This document shows positions 51,326 through 60,023 of a DNA stretch of 60,964 nt, one piece after another (within the stretch, counting starts at the first letter, position 1; each line of letters starts with the position of its first letter). The notes beneath the pieces were generated by a model. It saw only the letters and a program-made list of their open reading frames with translations, had not been told where the DNA came from and made no database searches. Source of the DNA: an uncultured Agathobacter sp. (GTDB lineage: Bacteria > Bacillota > Clostridia > Lachnospirales > Lachnospiraceae); contig CAKRKX010000005.1 of the NCBI GenBank assembly GCA_934358675.1, positions 1 through 60,964 of the forward strand, given 5' to 3'. The position numbers and the translations under genes are program-made.

Positions 51326-53779
51326 CTATTCCACATTCTTAAGTGCCGTATCCATCGGAACTTTCTTGATCCGCTGGAAATCAAGAAACATTACGATGAT
51401 ATATCCGATCAGCACGAACGCAAACATTTTCATGTAACCGATTGTTTCCATATGGAAGGCGTACCAGCCACTGTATGTTGCGAGAATTTCTTTCCATGCA
51501 AAACTCATTGCCCACACACCGATCGCTACGGTCAGCGCATCGATGATAACCACAACGATCGAAGTCGAAAGCAAATAGAGGCTTGCGATCTCACGGTTCT
51601 CGTAACCTAAGATCTTCGTCATGGAAATCGCATTTTCATTCTTCTCGATGATCAGCTTCGTCAGAAGGTAGATCATCGCCATGGAAAGCAGGATACACAG
51701 GACCTGGAAATACTGCATGTACGAGCCCATCGAATGATCCAGCTGATCACACATCTTTGTGATATCGCGCTTGGTGATCGTCGATGCGATCATGTCATCA
51801 TCGATGTCCGTGATCTTCGTATCAGAGAAAAAGCCGGTGAATGCACCATCATCGAGATCGAACACTTCGCGGTACTGCTCGATCGGCATAAATACGGCGA
51901 TCGTCTGGCAATGATCGTAGATACCGCAAACTTTAAATTTATAAGTATCGTCCGTATATTTTTCCTCAAGCTTAATGGTATCGCCCACTGCGATATTGTA
52001 CTTATCCGCATAAGATGCCGAAATATACACCTCGTTCTTCTTCATCGACTCCAGATCCGGAATCTCGATGTATTTGCTATCATCGGAGATACCGTAGGTT
52101 GAAATCTCCTCGTCCAAAGCATCCGACCGTTTCACAAGCGACTTCATCGCAAATGTTTCCGCATCTTCATTGTCGGTTGCCACCGTTGAGCCATCCGCAT
52201 TCTGATAGGTTTTCAACACATACTGGTACTTTGTGAACATGAGGTCTGCCGCATTCTTCTGATAATAACTGAGTGTATCCGGCATACCAACCGCCATCGC
52301 CAGCATGACCATAATAAAGCAGATGCCGACAAACAGAATCAGGTAGTTTGCCACATTCTGAAACATGATACGCACGCGGAAACGGCTGAAGAATTTCCAG
52401 TGTGGCAGACGGATTGCTTTCTGTCGTTTTGACTTCTTTAAATCGTGGCGCAGAAACTGCAGTGGCGTATGCCGCATCATGCGCACGATCACGATCAGAT
52501 TGACCACAAACATCAGAATGATCGGAATCACCGTTGTCTTGACAAACGCATCCGGATTCCAGATCGTCTGGTAGGTCGGCAGGCTGTAACTGTTGTAATA
52601 CATGCCGACCACAACATTTTTAAACACCGTATATCCAAGGATATTTCCGACGATTGCCGCACAAAGTGTCACGATCACCGGCATGGATAAGTAGTGTCTT
52701 ACCAGCTCGCCTCGTGTATAACCGGACGCGCGGAGCGTTCCGATCGTGGAGGATTCTTTTGCGATCGTATTGCTGATTGTAACCCCAAAGATAAAAGCAA
52801 TAATCACGATCAGGATATCCAGCAGCACACCGCCCATCGCCATATCGGAACCCATATCATCCGTCGCAAATGTGATTGCCGGATTTCCATATGCCGGAAC
52901 ATAATCCTTGAGTTCATTGCCGTAAAGCATCGTCTGGGTTGCCAGCATCTTGCGGAAATCATCGGACAGCGCCTTTTCCTCCTTCTCATCCGAAGGGGCA
53001 TCCTCATACTTCCATGCATATACATAATGAATCGATGCGTCAAGCCGGTCGAAGCCTTCCTCCGTGACCATCGCCACATCAAACCTGATTGCATCAAACA
53101 TGAGATCCGAAGCTTTCTCATGGAGTGTCGAATAGTTGACATATGCAATCAGTCCCACTACTTCAAATTCTTCGCCGCCAACACGGATCGTGTCACCGAC
53201 CTTCATGCCGACATTGTCCGCATGCATACGGTCCACAGCGATCTCATTTTCCTTCTCCGGCAGGCGTCCGTCCAGCACGCACGCCAGATTGATGTCCGTT
53301 GTCTTTTGAAAAACACGAATCGTTCCGTCCGACTTGCCATCATTATTGTTATCTTCCTTCTCGTTGCGGAAGAAATTCTCGTAAAGTGTGACGGGAACAT
53401 CCTTGGCATCATCGTCATCTGTTTCTGTTTTCGCTGAGACTGCTGCTTTTGCGTTTGTAGTATCTCCATCCGCCTCATTCGTGGACGCAGCAGCAGCTGC
53501 CATCACTTCCGACAGATCAACCTGCTCACCTTTTTCCACGTCCTTAAGCAAATCCGCGTCCGACTTATCCTTCCACTCGAAATGACCATCCTCGCGCTTG
53601 TATTTCGTCACACTTTCATCCGCTGCGGTCATCATGCTCTCATTCGCAACATACATTCCCGATACGAATCCGATCGTCAGCACGAGAAACGCAAAGACGA
53701 CCAGATACTTTTTCCAATCTCCGATCAATTCCTTGGGAATACGCTTGATCAGAGGATTTCTTACTCGATTCTTCTTCAT
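51326..53779 (-). CDS. ABC transporter permease with FtsX/MacB-type domains
   Basis: An 817-aa permease. The first helix (KYLVVFAFLVLTIGFVSGMYVA) is followed by a long extracytoplasmic part containing an acidic low-complexity stretch (DTTNAKAAVSAKTETDDDDA). The first FtsX core begins near GGVLLDILIVIIAFIFGVTISNTIAKESSTIGTLRASGYTRGELV; a second FtsX core occupies the C-terminal 130 residues (ILLSMAMIYLLTKLIIEKNENAISMTKILGYENREI). This architecture exports or extracts lipoproteins and antimicrobial peptides rather than importing solutes. It pairs with the ATPase 10 bp upstream. I start at 53779 behind AAGGGG. Confidence 0.92.
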   Translation of the reverse strand: MKKNRVRNPLIKRIPKELIGDWKKYLVVFAFLVLTIGFVSGMYVANESMMTAADESVTKYKREDGHFEWKDKSDADLLKDVEKGEQVDLSEVMAAAAASTNEADGDTTNAKAAVSAKTETDDDDAKDVPVTLYENFFRNEKEDNNNDGKSDGTIRVFQKTTDINLACVLDGRLPEKENEIAVDRMHADNVGMKVGDTIRVGGEEFEVVGLIAYVNYSTLHEKASDLMFDAIRFDVAMVTEEGFDRLDASIHYVYAWKYEDAPSDEKEEKALSDDFRKMLATQTMLYGNELKDYVPAYGNPAITFATDDMGSDMAMGGVLLDILIVIIAFIFGVTISNTIAKESSTIGTLRASGYTRGELVRHYLSMPVIVTLCAAIVGNILGYTVFKNVVVGMYYNSYSLPTYQTIWNPDAFVKTTVIPIILMFVVNLIVIVRMMRHTPLQFLRHDLKKSKRQKAIRLPHWKFFSRFRVRIMFQNVANYLILFVGICFIMVMLAMAVGMPDTLSYYQKNAADLMFTKYQYVLKTYQNADGSTVATDNEDAETFAMKSLVKRSDALDEEISTYGISDDSKYIEIPDLESMKKNEVYISASYADKYNIAVGDTIKLEEKYTDDTYKFKVCGIYDHCQTIAVFMPIEQYREVFDLDDGAFTGFFSDTKITDIDDDMIASTITKRDITKMCDQLDHSMGSYMQYFQVLCILLSMAMIYLLTKLIIEKNENAISMTKILGYENREIASLYLLSTSIVVVIIDALTVAIGVWAMSFAWKEILATYSGWYAFHMETIGYMKMFAFVLIGYIIVMFLDFQRIKKVPMDTALKNVE

Positions 53780-53789
53780 AACGCACCCC

Positions 53790-54506
53790 TTACCACTCGA
53801 TGTCCGCTGCCGGGATCTTGTGTTCATTGATATCATTGTGGCGCACCGCACCGTCGCGAAGCTTGATGATATGGTCTGCCATATTCTTGATCGCCTCGTT
53901 GTGGGTTACCATGATGATCGTGTTGCCGTACTTGGCGTTGACATCCTCAATCAGCTTTAAGATTTCCTTGGAAGTGTTGTAATCGAGCGCTCCGGTCGGC
54001 TCGTCACAGAGCAGGATGTCTGGATTCTTCACGATCGCGCGGCCGATCGAAACACGCTGCTGCTGCCCGCCGGACAACTGGTTCGGCAGCTTGTGGCGAT
54101 GCTCGTACAGACCGAGCGTATGTAAGAGATCATCGATATCAAGCGGGTTATCGGACAGATACGCGCCGACCTCGATATTCTCCTTCACATTCAGATTCGG
54201 GATCAGATTGTACATCTGGAACACATAGCCAAGATGCTTTCTGCGGTACTGCGTCAGCTTCTTCTCGCTCATGTCCTCAAGCTTGTCGCCCGCGATCGAG
54301 ATGTAACCGGAGTCCGCATGATCGATTCCACCAATAATATTAAGCAGCGTCGATTTGCCCGATCCGGAAGGTCCCAAAAGCACGCAAAATTCGCCTTTTG
54401 CCACAGAAAAATTCATTCCGCGCAACACTTCCTGCCGGGTTTCGCCACTGCCGAAACCTTTCTTTAAATCTACAATTTCCAAAAATTGCTTTGTATCGTT
54501 TGCCAT
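53790..54506 (-). CDS. ABC transporter ATP-binding protein, MacB/LolD type
   Basis: A 238-aa ATPase: Walker [20 protein letters not shown]-loop [18 protein letters not shown], signature [15 protein letters not shown], Walker [14 protein letters not shown] and H-loop VTHNE. The [10 protein letters not shown] segment and overall length are typical of the MacB/LolD (peptide and lipoprotein) subfamily. It heads a two-gene operon with the FtsX-type permease. No two-component sensor is adjacent, unlike bacitracin-resistance modules. Confidence 0.95.
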   Translation of the reverse strand: MANDTKQFLEIVDLKKGFGSGETRQEVLRGMNFSVAKGEFCVLLGPSGSGKSTLLNIIGGIDHADSGYISIAGDKLEDMSEKKLTQYRRKHLGYVFQMYNLIPNLNVKENIEVGAYLSDNPLDIDDLLHTLGLYEHRHKLPNQLSGGQQQRVSIGRAIVKNPDILLCDEPTGALDYNTSKEILKLIEDVNAKYGNTIIMVTHNEAIKNMADHIIKLRDGAVRHNDINEHKIPAADIEW

Positions 54507-54734
54507 AATTACTCCCTTCTTGCTACATTCCTATACAGGATTCATTGTCTGGTTAGTTTTAACTAATTCTCAGTTTCATTATAGCGGAAGAAAACATATG
54601 AGCAAGTGTTCAAATGATACATTTTATCATTAAGCATTTTTTCGGAAAATTGTGGAAACATTCTATTGAAAAGCTCTATCGTTTTTGTTGATTATTGCGA
54701 AACATCCGCGGATTTTTTTCGAAATAATAATATA

Positions 54735-54782
54735 AAAAGCCCCACGCATTGTAATTCGTTTTACAAAATTACTGCGTGGAGC
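54735..54782 (-). terminator. Terminator of the lipoprotein gene
   Basis: On the minus strand GCTCCACGCA and TGCGTGGGGC pair (one G-U), with an inner AATT-containing stem, followed by TTTTTATATT. Confidence 0.85.
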
Positions 54783-54790
54783 AATGCTTT

Positions 54791-55837
54791 TTATCGGATA
54801 AGAAAATGCGGAGAAAGAGCATATTCCTTGTTTCCTGCCCAGACCTTTACATTGATGCGGTAATCACCCGGCTCCAGTTCTCCGTACAGATCCGTCCAGT
54901 CATACTCGTGAGAAACACCTTCCTCCTTTGGAATCACAATTCCAATGTCTTTAAATGCAACATCGTCTTTTGCATCAAGTGCTTCCCACTGATTCCCATT
55001 CTTCTTTTCAACAGAGAAATACTCACCGGTCATATACTCGCCTTCCAGCTGCGGGTCATATCGCATAAATTCAACCGTTGCTGCTGTCTTCGACGCTTTC
55101 GTGACAAGTGCCTGTGCACCAATTGTATCATTATTGGCATCTTCATCGTACACACCGATCGCGCCCGACTGCTCACTTGCATCATATTGCAATGTATCGA
55201 GGATCTGCATCACCTGATCTCCATATGTGAATGAATCCGTTTCCTCCTTATCCTTACTGCCATCCTGTTCTGTCACATTTTCTGAATTCTTCCCCTCGTA
55301 TTCACGATTCGTTGCGTCAAGATTCCACCATGCATCCACATCCCAGGTCTCTGCCACGATTTTCTCGTTATCTCCTCGAAATACAACATACGACCAGATT
55401 TTACTTCCATCATAATAACCGATATTGGCATCCGCACCGGCAACCGTCTCACGTTTCTCTTCCAGGCCGGTTCCGCACACACCGAATGCATCACTATAAC
55501 CGACTTCCACACAGCCTTTCTGTCCCTTCGGGCAGATCTGAATTCCGTATGAACTGCCGAACAGCGCATCATCGCCGGCAGAACACGCGCGGTACTCCCA
55601 GCCGTCCGGAATCGTAAGCGTGATTGAACCGTAAGGACCGGGCTGCGTTACGGTTGTGCCTTTTACTTCCTGTGCATTCGCCTGCGTTGCACCCTCGTCC
55701 GTAGTCTCTGTCCCATCCGCCACCGGCTGCGTGCTATCAAGCGGCAGTGTTGCAACGCCTCCGCATCCGGTCGTTGCGAGAATCGTTGCGGTCAGCGTGA
55801 GCGCCGAAATCATATTGGGTAAAAAGCGTTTTCTCAT
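54791..55837 (-). CDS. Lipoprotein with C-terminal Ig-like domain, function unknown
   Basis: A 348-aa protein with a lipoprotein signal peptide (MRKRFLPNMISALTLTATILATTGC; lipobox ATTGC). A Thr/Glu/Ala-rich linker follows, then a middle domain (SITLTIPDGWEYRACSAGDDALFGSSYGIQICP). The C-terminal domain of about 110 residues (KTAATVEFMRYDPQLEGEYMTGEYFSVEKK ... GELEPGDYRINVKV) resembles the immunoglobulin-like Big_14 family. It sits on the outer face of the membrane. It is divergent or unlinked in function to its neighbours. AGGAGG supports the start at 55837; the frame opens at 55870. Confidence 0.8.
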   Translation of the reverse strand: MRKRFLPNMISALTLTATILATTGCGGVATLPLDSTQPVADGTETTDEGATQANAQEVKGTTVTQPGPYGSITLTIPDGWEYRACSAGDDALFGSSYGIQICPKGQKGCVEVGYSDAFGVCGTGLEEKRETVAGADANIGYYDGSKIWSYVVFRGDNEKIVAETWDVDAWWNLDATNREYEGKNSENVTEQDGSKDKEETDSFTYGDQVMQILDTLQYDASEQSGAIGVYDEDANNDTIGAQALVTKASKTAATVEFMRYDPQLEGEYMTGEYFSVEKKNGNQWEALDAKDDVAFKDIGIVIPKEEGVSHEYDWTDLYGELEPGDYRINVKVWAGNKEYALSPHFLIR

Positions 55838-55971
55838 CGTAGCATCCTCCTGATTTAAACATCGGCCCATTGAAAACCTGCTTCAATTACTGAATCATGC
55901 ATGTAAAAATTATCCAATGGAATCTCTTTCTACTTTATATGTGTTTCCGAGGTTATATTTTGTTGCACCAA

Positions 55972-56080
55972 TCACTGTTTTTTAGAAATTCAGTGATTTT
56001 TATCTATTTATGAGCGGCTTTTTCACTGTTTTTCAAAAAAGCAGTGATTTTTTATCGTATTTAAGTGAATTTTTCACTTT
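55972..56080. repeat. 51-bp-period repeat with two hairpins at the MATE gene end
   Basis: Two units (55972-56022, 56023-56073) and a third partial unit starting at 56074 share a 51-bp period. Each full unit contains a TCACTG / CAGTGA hairpin followed by TTTTT on the plus strand. The third unit begins exactly at the MATE stop codon. The remaining bases up to 55837 show nothing else. Confidence 0.6.
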
Positions 56081-57351
56081 CTTTGACTCAACACGAGAAT
56101 CAGCACAAACGTAATCACTTCCGATCCGAGAAAAGACAGCCACACACCGTTAAGTCCGAACAGGCTTGCAAAAACGATCGCACAGATCACAATTGCGATC
56201 GCGCCTCGCGTGATCGATCCGACAATCGCCGGACGTGGACGATCCACTGCCGAGAAATAGGCGACGAGCATAATGTTGATTCCCGCGAACAGAAATCCGA
56301 GGAAATACAAACGCAGACCGGCATGCGCGTAGGAAAGAAGTGCCTCGTTGCGTTCGCTGTTGAAGATGGCGATCCAGCCGTCCGTCCAGCCCCATGCCGC
56401 TGCGATCATGATCACTTCTGCGACAAGCGCCGCCATAATTCCCCAGCGCAGGAACGTTTTCACCTGCTGTCTATCGCCGCGACCATGGCTTTCGCTGATG
56501 AGCGGCTGCGCGCCCTGCGCAAGTCCGTTGCAGATCGACATCGCAACAATTGACAGATTTGCGATCACACCATACGCCGCCACTCCGACATTTCCGGCGA
56601 TACCGAGGATCAGCATATTGAATACGATCGTGATGACCGCCGATGAAATCTCTCCGACAAAAGCCGAGATGCCGAGCGGGCAACACAAAACGATATGGCT
56701 GAAATCAGGCTTTTTCCAATGAAATGCAACTGCATTTTTGCGTCCGAGAAAATGCGTGCAGCACACAAGCATTGTGATGATCGGGCTTGCTGCTGTGGCA
56801 AGTGCGGCACCCGCCATCCCCATACCAAGCGGAAACATTAAAATATAATCAAACAGAATGTTGAACATGCTGCCGCTGATGGAACCGAGCATCGCGGTGG
56901 AGGTCGCATTATCATTGCGCGCAAACGCTGTAAAGGTATAATTGCACATGAAAAACGGCGCACCTATCATGGCGATCCGAAGATAGGTCTTGCCCAACGC
57001 AACCAGCTTGGTATCCGCCCCAAGTAGCGCCAAAAACGGTCCCGGTGCAAAGATTCCGATCATAATAAAAATAATACTGCAAAGGATACTCCATGTGATC
57101 GACTGTGTGAAAAAGTAATCGGTATTCTGGCCCTGTGCCTTGCGGATGCTGTAGCGCGTCGCCGATCCGATACCGATCATCGCACCGATCGCATACATGA
57201 GGCCATAGACCGGCAGGATCAGATTCAGCACCGCCAGACCGTTTGCGCCCTCGCAAACCGAAATGAAGAAGGTGTCTGCAAGGATGTAGATTGAGATACC
57301 GATCATTCCCGCAACGCTTTGTACCATATATTTTGCAAATTTCTGAAGCAT
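56074..57351 (-). CDS. MATE family efflux transporter
   Basis: A 425-aa protein with 12 predicted helices in two related halves. MLQKFAKYMVQSVAGMIGISIYILADTFFISVCEGANGLAVLNLILPVYGLMYAIG is the typical MATE N-terminus, and GVAAYGVIANLSIVAMSICNGLAQGAQPLIS is the start of the second half with the conserved QGxQPLIS. It exports drugs or metabolites using sodium or proton gradients. The start at 57351 is supported by GGGAG 8 bases upstream; 57366 lacks a ribosome site. Confidence 0.93.
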   Translation of the reverse strand: MLQKFAKYMVQSVAGMIGISIYILADTFFISVCEGANGLAVLNLILPVYGLMYAIGAMIGIGSATRYSIRKAQGQNTDYFFTQSITWSILCSIIFIMIGIFAPGPFLALLGADTKLVALGKTYLRIAMIGAPFFMCNYTFTAFARNDNATSTAMLGSISGSMFNILFDYILMFPLGMGMAGAALATAASPIITMLVCCTHFLGRKNAVAFHWKKPDFSHIVLCCPLGISAFVGEISSAVITIVFNMLILGIAGNVGVAAYGVIANLSIVAMSICNGLAQGAQPLISESHGRGDRQQVKTFLRWGIMAALVAEVIMIAAAWGWTDGWIAIFNSERNEALLSYAHAGLRLYFLGFLFAGINIMLVAYFSAVDRPRPAIVGSITRGAIAIVICAIVFASLFGLNGVWLSFLGSEVITFVLILVLSQRK

Positions 57352-57415
57352 TGTCTTTTCTCCCATATATGAAAATCAACTTGTGCAAACATTCTGTGAA
57401 ATACTCCCCCGCTGT

Positions 57416-57468
57416 AAAAAAGCATCCGTCTACACATCTTCTAAGACCTAACGATGTGTAACGGATGC
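57416..57468 (-). terminator. Terminator of the MurNAc salvage operon
   Basis: GCATCCGT / ACGGATGC outer arms (57422-57429 and 57461-57468), an inner ACATC / GATGT stem and TTTTTT on the minus strand. It lies between the small lipoprotein and the MATE gene. Confidence 0.85.
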
Positions 57469-57589
57469 CTTGCATCTTCCTACCCGGTGGCAAATTCTCT
57501 ATGAATGATGCCATTGTAATTGGTCATCTAAATTATGTCAAGACAGATTTCGCTACTTCATCAAATTATCCGACATCTGCGAGATAAAC

Positions 57590-57763
57590 TCATGATCCGG
57601 CGTGTCTTCGCTGCACTTCCGCAGTCTGCGTCTCCTGCGTATTTGAAACTTCCTGCGTCTGTGTTTCCCCGACCTGCTCCGTTGTCCCCGTCGGCGCAGC
57701 ATTGCAGCCGGTCATCGCCATCGTTGCGGCAAGACAAGCTGCTGTAAAAACCCTTTTTTTCAT
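57590..57763 (-). pseudogene. Short lipoprotein, possibly frameshift-truncated
   Basis: A 57-aa frame with a lipoprotein signal (MKKRVFTAACLAATMAMTGC) and a Thr/Gln/Glu-rich linker ending AEVQRRHAGS. In another frame the DNA just before this stop reads SEDTPDHEFISQMSDNLMK and then a stop, which looks like a natural continuation after AEV. One base change would join them into a product of about 65 aa. Even then it is too short for a full enzyme, so it is either a real mini-lipoprotein or the remnant of a larger one. AGGAGG lies about 12 bases before the ATG. It follows namZ with a 26-bp gap. Confidence 0.5.
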
Positions 57764-57789
57764 AACCCCACTTCTCCTCCTTATGATAT

Positions 57790-58932
57790 TCAATCGTACA
57801 GATGATACTCCTGCTTCTTCTTCGCAAAAGCCTCACTGTCCGTTATATAACTCTGCAACAGCGCATCCTTATCCCAATCGCCGAGGAGCGCGTCATCGCC
57901 GGAAAGCAGTGCAAGCATCGGTGCCTTCTTGCCCTCGATCGGCGGTAGGATCCGAAACTTGTCGCCGTAATCCTTGCGGATCCGGTCAAGCAACGTGATA
58001 CCAAACGTGACAGGGCGAAAACTTGCCGCATCCGTCACATGGAGTACCACACCCGCACACGGGGTGCCCTCGAACTTGGAAGTCGATGGAATAAACCAGA
58101 CCGGAGTCGTGATCACGCCCGGCAGCTTCTCGTTATTCAGCTTCTCCGACAGATCCTCCGCATCGATGAAATCCGCTCCCATCACGCGGAACGGCGCCGA
58201 TGTACCGCGTCCCTCGGAGAGGTTCGTTCCCTCCAGCAGACACATGCCCGGATACACGAGCACCGACTCGTAATTCATGAGTGCCGGGCTCGGAGCCACC
58301 CAGATCTTGCCCCACTCCGGATACAGCATCGACCGCTTCCAGCCGGTACACTCCACCACCTGCAGATCACATCCGATCGCTTCCTCTTTGTTCAGCAACA
58401 GCGCTGCCTCGCCTGCCGTCAGTCCGTAACGATATGGGAAATTACAGCAGCCGACAAAACTTTTGAATGCATCCTTTAAAATATTTCCCTCGACAACCTC
58501 ACCGCCGATCGGATTCGGGCGATCCAGCACGATCAGCTTTTTGCCGGAGGCCGCACAATCGATCATCGCGTTGCGCAGCGTGGACAGATAGGTAAAAAAG
58601 CGCACTCCCACGTCCTGAATATCGTAGATCAGCACATCAAACTGATCGAGCATCTCTTCCGTAAAATGCCTGCCGTTCTCTCCGTACAGACTGTAAACCG
58701 GAACGCCCGTCTCCGGATCAACGGACTGCGCCACCAGCTCACCCGCACCGATGTTGCCGCGCACACCGTGCTCCGGTCCGAACAAAGCGGTCAGATGACA
58801 CATCTCGTTCAGTATTGAAATATCCGACTGCAACTGACTGTCGCGCCCCGTAATGTTGGTCAGAAGCGCAACGCGCGCATCCGCCAGCGTTTTCTTGTAT
58901 TCCCCAATATGATCAATTCCGTATTTCAGCAT
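57790..58932 (-). CDS. namZ: NamZ-type exo-beta-N-acetylmuramidase (DUF1343)
   Basis: A 380-aa protein with DUF1343 motifs: RVALLTNITGRDSQLQSDISIL, LTALFGPEHGVRGNIGAG, FDVLIYDIQDVGVRFFTYLSTL, IVLDRPNPIGGEVVEGNIL, VAPSPALMNYESVLVYPGMCLLEGTNLSEGRGTSAPF. NamZ releases N-acetylmuramic acid from the non-reducing end of peptidoglycan fragments. Bacillus NamZ is secreted, whereas no signal peptide is visible here, so a cytoplasmic role on imported fragments is likely. It follows murQ across a gap holding 25-bp repeats. The start at 58932 has GGGGGA upstream. Confidence 0.88.
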   Translation of the reverse strand: MLKYGIDHIGEYKKTLADARVALLTNITGRDSQLQSDISILNEMCHLTALFGPEHGVRGNIGAGELVAQSVDPETGVPVYSLYGENGRHFTEEMLDQFDVLIYDIQDVGVRFFTYLSTLRNAMIDCAASGKKLIVLDRPNPIGGEVVEGNILKDAFKSFVGCCNFPYRYGLTAGEAALLLNKEEAIGCDLQVVECTGWKRSMLYPEWGKIWVAPSPALMNYESVLVYPGMCLLEGTNLSEGRGTSAPFRVMGADFIDAEDLSEKLNNEKLPGVITTPVWFIPSTSKFEGTPCAGVVLHVTDAASFRPVTFGITLLDRIRKDYGDKFRILPPIEGKKAPMLALLSGDDALLGDWDKDALLQSYITDSEAFAKKKQEYHLYD

Positions 58933-58978
58933 GATTTCCCCCAAATATGACTCAAAATTTTACCCTTTCGCTCCACGA

Positions 58979-59103
58979 GGCGATGCATCATAGATGCACC
59001 GCAGGCAAGAGATCAAAGATGTAACGTGGGCGATGCATCATAGATGCACCATGAGCGATACATCAGAGATGTACCGTGGGCGATGCATCATAGATGCACC
59101 GCA
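58979..59103. repeat. Five tandem 25-bp repeats spanning the murQ stop codon
   Basis: Five exact-length units start at 58979, 59004, 59029, 59054 and 59079. Units 1, 3 and 5 are nearly identical; units 2 and 4 are diverged. Most hold the dyad TGCATCATAGATGCA or a compensated version of it (TACATC / GATGTA). Unit 5 overlaps the last codons and stop of murQ (59088-59090), so the array seems to have grown from the gene's 3' end. Confidence 0.9.
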
Positions 59104-59981
59104 AGCGCAACACGTCCCTTGGCTTCCTCAAGCAAACGCAGCGCCTCTTCGGCACTGACGCCTTTTTCGATCATAACAATCGCAGTCTTCGGGCGGTAAT
59201 CGCACTGCTCGAGAGTCTGTTTTGCTTCCTCGCGCGAAACGCCGGTTGCCGTCTGCACGATCGTCGCACACCGATCGACAAGCTTCTGGTTGGACGGCTT
59301 CACATCCACCATGAGGTTGCCGTATACCTTGCCCATCCTGATCATCGCGCCCGTGGAGAGCATGTTGAGCACCATCTTCTGCGCGGTACCGCTTTTCATG
59401 CGGGTGGAACCCATGACAACCTCCGGTCCCGGCATCGGAGCAATTCCGATGTCCGCAAGCTGATCGATCTGCGAATCCTTACAACAGGTCACACCGATCA
59501 CTTTCGCGCCAAGTGACTTCGCATACTTCATTGCACCGATCACATACGGCGTTCTGCCGGATGCAGCGATGCCGACCAGCACATCATCCTTGCCAAAATT
59601 GATCTCTTTTAAGTCGCCCACACCGAGCTCCTCGTCATCCTCTGCGCCTTCCACTGCCTGAAACATCGCCGGATAACCACCGGCCATCAGACCGACAATC
59701 TGCTCCGGCTTTGTGGAATACGTCGGCGGACACTCCACCGCATCCAGCACACCCAGTCGACCGGAAGTGCCACATCCGCTGTAGATCAGTCTTCCGCCTG
59801 CCATCAGGCACTCCGCGATCACATCCACCGCTGCCGCGATATGCTCCGTTTCCACCTCAACCGCTGCTGCGACTTTCTTGTCTTCCTCGTTGATCAGACG
59901 CACCATCTCCAGCGTCGACAACTCATCAATATGTAGCGTATTTGGATTTCTCTGCTCCGTTGCAATCTTGCTGATATCCAT
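59088..59981 (-). CDS. murQ: N-acetylmuramic acid 6-phosphate etherase MurQ
   Basis: A 297-aa SIS-domain enzyme: TEQRNPNTLHIDELSTLEMVRLINEEDKKV, GGRLIYSGCGTSGRLGVLDAVECPPTYST, VGDLKEINFGKDDVLVGIAASGRTPYVIGA, GSTRMKSGTAQKMVLNMLSTGAM. It cleaves the lactyl ether of MurNAc-6-phosphate to give GlcNAc-6-phosphate and lactate. The kinase gene 42 bp upstream would supply its substrate and namZ would release MurNAc. The final residues AVHL are encoded within the 25-bp repeat. Confidence 0.96.
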   Translation of the reverse strand: MDISKIATEQRNPNTLHIDELSTLEMVRLINEEDKKVAAAVEVETEHIAAAVDVIAECLMAGGRLIYSGCGTSGRLGVLDAVECPPTYSTKPEQIVGLMAGGYPAMFQAVEGAEDDEELGVGDLKEINFGKDDVLVGIAASGRTPYVIGAMKYAKSLGAKVIGVTCCKDSQIDQLADIGIAPMPGPEVVMGSTRMKSGTAQKMVLNMLSTGAMIRMGKVYGNLMVDVKPSNQKLVDRCATIVQTATGVSREEAKQTLEQCDYRPKTAIVMIEKGVSAEEALRLLEEAKGRVALAVHL

Positions 59982-60023
59982 TTTTTGTCCCCCTGTTTTC
60001 TATTATAACTATGGTAAAATTTT

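Noticed and set aside
57422..57490. Riboswitch ahead of the MATE gene
   Set aside because: The hairpin is a plain terminator and I could not find the conserved elements of guanidine or other efflux-linked riboswitches. A competing GATGC/GCATC stem with a 5-nt loop is too small to support switching.
58979..59103. CRISPR array
   Set aside because: The 25-bp units are directly adjacent with no unique spacers, and no cas genes are present.
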